NCBI GenBank assembly: GCA_913776405.1
Contig: CAJYOV010000415.1
Span: 1-5,061 of the forward strand
Reading direction: 5' to 3'
Source of the DNA: Pseudobdellovibrionaceae bacterium
Lineage (GTDB): Bacteria; Bdellovibrionota; Bdellovibrionia; Bdellovibrionales; JAMPXM01
Length of the DNA stretch: 5,061 nt
Shown: positions 3,609 to 5,061 of the stretch, piece after piece
How positions within the stretch are numbered: position 1 is the stretch's first letter
How the letters are laid out: every line of letters begins with the position of its first letter
Notes under the pieces: generated by a model
Told to the model about the DNA's origin: nothing
Seen by the model: only the letters and a program-made list of their open reading frames with translations
Database searches by the model: none
Position numbers and translations under genes: made by a program

Positions 3609-5012
3609 TTAGAAATCGTCAATGTCGTCGAGTGCGATCGTGAGGCCGCTGACATCTAGTAATGAGAGCCCTTTGTTGCCGGATGCGACAACGAGCAAGC
3701 GAGAGGTGACGACGTTGAGCGCGTTCAGGATTGTGAGCGCTTTCACGCCGTTCGCCGAAAGCTCAGCGTTAATGTAAGTCGCGTCAGAGTTGTCCGAATC
3801 GAGAGCGAGCCGCCCGACGGACGTGAGCGTTACGCCTGCGGCGCAATAATCAGACTGAAGAGTGTTCGTCTTTTTGAACTTGTAAACTTGAACGCCTGCT
3901 TCGCCGTTTGCGACAAACAAGTAACCTGGAATCGCTGCAAGCGAGTTCGTCACGGTTTTAGTCGTCGGAATACCCGTGATCGTTGGAGCAGCTTTCGAGG
4001 CCAGAGTTGCACCTGTCGCTTTGCAAATCACTTTGAATCCGCCATCGCCTGTCGAAACTAAAAGAAGTTTGTTGCCGACAACAACGGTCGACTTCGACTC
4101 GGCGATTGTGTTGCCACCAACCGGGATCGTGCCAGAAGCCGTCGCTGGTGGCGCAGAGTTCGCATCGGTCGCATATTTGAGAACCGTAGATTGGTTCGCG
4201 CCAGTCGTTGCACCCGAGATTGGGCCACGAATGACGTAAGCAGACGTCGTGCTCGAAGGATCAATCGCGACATATCGAGCGTCATAAAGGGATTGTGAGG
4301 CACCAGCCGCGAGAGTCGAAAGACTGAAGGCGCCGACGCCACCAGTTAGCTGAGAATTCGACGAAGATGTTCCGTAGGTGACAAGCAGATTGGTGCCATT
4401 ACCGACGACGCCTGTGCCGGCGTAACTATTCAGAGTTTGAGTCGTCGTGATGGCAGAGGGCGCTTTCCCGCTATCGAGTGACACCTTAAAGAGACGGCCA
4501 AGGTAAGGAAGTTGGGATTCATCTGAAGTAGAGCCGACCGCGTAGAGATTTGTTCCATCCGTGTAAGAAGCGAAGATATCCGTTGCGGGGAAAGCCAAGA
4601 CGCCGGCGGACTGCAAGCAATAATCGATCAGAGACGGTGTCGTCGGCGAGTCGCAGGCGTAAGGTTTTACGAGTTCGACCGCGCCGATTTTTGAAACAAC
4701 ACCGCCGGTATCAAACGAGCTGTAAGACACATAGATGTTTTGGCCGTTAACGTAGACGTCGCTCGCTTGGAGTTGCTTGCCCGCTACAGTTTGGGGCCCG
4801 AGTTGATAATCAAGATAAATGTTCCCGACGAAGAGAGATGCGTTTACGCTTTCCGAGCCATTGATGTCGTTAATGAACTTCAACCGAGTCGGGCCAACCG
4901 CAGAGCTAGGCCGCATGCCAAAATCTTGTGAACACGACATCAGGGCCGCGGCTGAAGAGATCAGCGAGATCCCGGTCATCCGTTTTAGAGTTGTGCGATA
5001 AGATGCTTTCAT
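3609..5012 (-). CDS. Secreted lipoprotein, probable beta-propeller, unknown function
   Basis: This 467-residue protein has a lipoprotein signal: a basic start (K2, R6, K10, R11), a hydrophobic stretch (about 13-25) and the lipobox-like ALMSC with C27. Ser at +2 favours the outer membrane. The mature part is rich in Ser, Thr, Gly and Val and can be split into about seven similar segments, each a hydrophobic strand with Asn-Gly turns, then a Gly-rich turn and another strand (near 85-114, 145-179, 200-231, 245-281, 303-331, 355-379 and 413-455). Examples are LFVANGEAGVQVYKF (365-379) and LLVVASGNKGLSLLDV (439-454), which resemble LVIVD-type repeats. A seven-bladed propeller is therefore likely but unproven. 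Paired Cys (C120/C132) could form a disulfide outside the cytoplasm. The acidic end is DDIDDF. The start at 5012 has GGAGG (5021-5017) only 4 bases upstream. The next start, M12, would leave a poor signal. It heads the minus-strand row of small membrane protein and rhomboid genes. I see no clear promoter in 5013-5061. Confidence 0.85.
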   Translation of the reverse strand: MKASYRTTLKRMTGISLISSAAALMSCSQDFGMRPSSAVGPTRLKFINDINGSESVNASLFVGNIYLDYQLGPQTVAGKQLQASDVYVNGQNIYVSYSSFDTGGVVSKIGAVELVKPYACDSPTTPSLIDYCLQSAGVLAFPATDIFASYTDGTNLYAVGSTSDESQLPYLGRLFKVSLDSGKAPSAITTTQTLNSYAGTGVVGNGTNLLVTYGTSSSNSQLTGGVGAFSLSTLAAGASQSLYDARYVAIDPSSTTSAYVIRGPISGATTGANQSTVLKYATDANSAPPATASGTIPVGGNTIAESKSTVVVGNKLLLVSTGDGGFKVICKATGATLASKAAPTITGIPTTKTVTNSLAAIPGYLFVANGEAGVQVYKFKKTNTLQSDYCAAGVTLTSVGRLALDSDNSDATYINAELSANGVKALTILNALNVVTSRLLVVASGNKGLSLLDVSGLTIALDDIDDF

Positions 5013-5061
5013 AACGCCTCCGACAGGATTGAAATTCGTGCTGAGTGGAAAATGGGAACGG

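Noticed and set aside
3402..3659. 85-codon plus-strand frame opposite the small membrane protein and lipoprotein end
   Set aside because: It runs antisense across two minus-strand genes and their gap, has no good ribosome-binding site, and gives no recognisable product.
3976..5001. Several 60-94 codon frames on both strands within the lipoprotein gene
   Set aside because: They are shadows of a long gene with a clear lipoprotein signal and repeat pattern; none has its own start signals or motifs.
1..5061. Insertion sequence, prophage, CRISPR or defence island
   Set aside because: No transposase, integrase, long terminal repeats, regular spaced repeats, tRNA or nuclease/NTPase motifs are visible; the genes look like normal chromosomal content.

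Overview
The window is an ordinary, tightly packed piece of bacterial chromosome with roughly balanced base composition. It holds seven protein genes and no RNA genes, mobile elements or CRISPR. The lineage cannot be fixed from the sequence. A lipobox lipoprotein with Ser at +2 points to a Gram-negative cell. The gene types (stand-alone receiver, alkene reductase with a divergent ArsR-type regulator, rhomboid protease, unplaced lipoprotein) would fit a deltaproteobacterial or Bdellovibrio-like organism, but that is an impression, not a demonstration.

Left part (1-1331). A plus-strand response regulator consisting of one receiver domain (189-671) ends in a strong intrinsic terminator (697-743). 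Converging on it is a minus-strand pair: an ArsR-type helix-turn-helix regulator (972-1331), and a small Pro/Ala-rich protein with a hydrophobic C-terminal tail (668-979) whose start overlaps the regulator's stop by 8 bases. The terminator of the response regulator lies inside the 3' end of that small gene.

Centre (1332-2474). A 90-base divergent spacer separates the ArsR-type gene from a plus-strand Old Yellow Enzyme-type alkene reductase. The spacer carries two perfect inverted repeats and a run of three 8-base direct repeats, which look like operator DNA. The likely arrangement is a locally regulated flavin reductase controlled by the neighbouring cysteine-containing regulator. The enzyme gene overlaps the next, convergent gene by 59 bases, and a perfect 9-bp hairpin sits just past its stop.

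Right part (2416-5012, all minus strand, so read right to left). First comes an outer-membrane-type lipoprotein whose sequence divides into about seven similar beta-rich segments (probable beta-propeller). It is followed 42 bases later by a 75-residue single-span membrane protein whose ribosome-binding site is folded into a hairpin. A rhomboid-type intramembrane serine protease with intact catalytic Ser and His motifs comes 92 bases further on. The three could form one envelope-related unit, and the small membrane protein is a candidate rhomboid substrate or partner, though only position suggests it.

I found no clear evidence of a wholly new system. The observations most worth following are the repeat-rich divergent operator, the hairpin that covers a ribosome-binding site, the overlapping convergent ends, and the lipoprotein / small membrane protein / rhomboid grouping.
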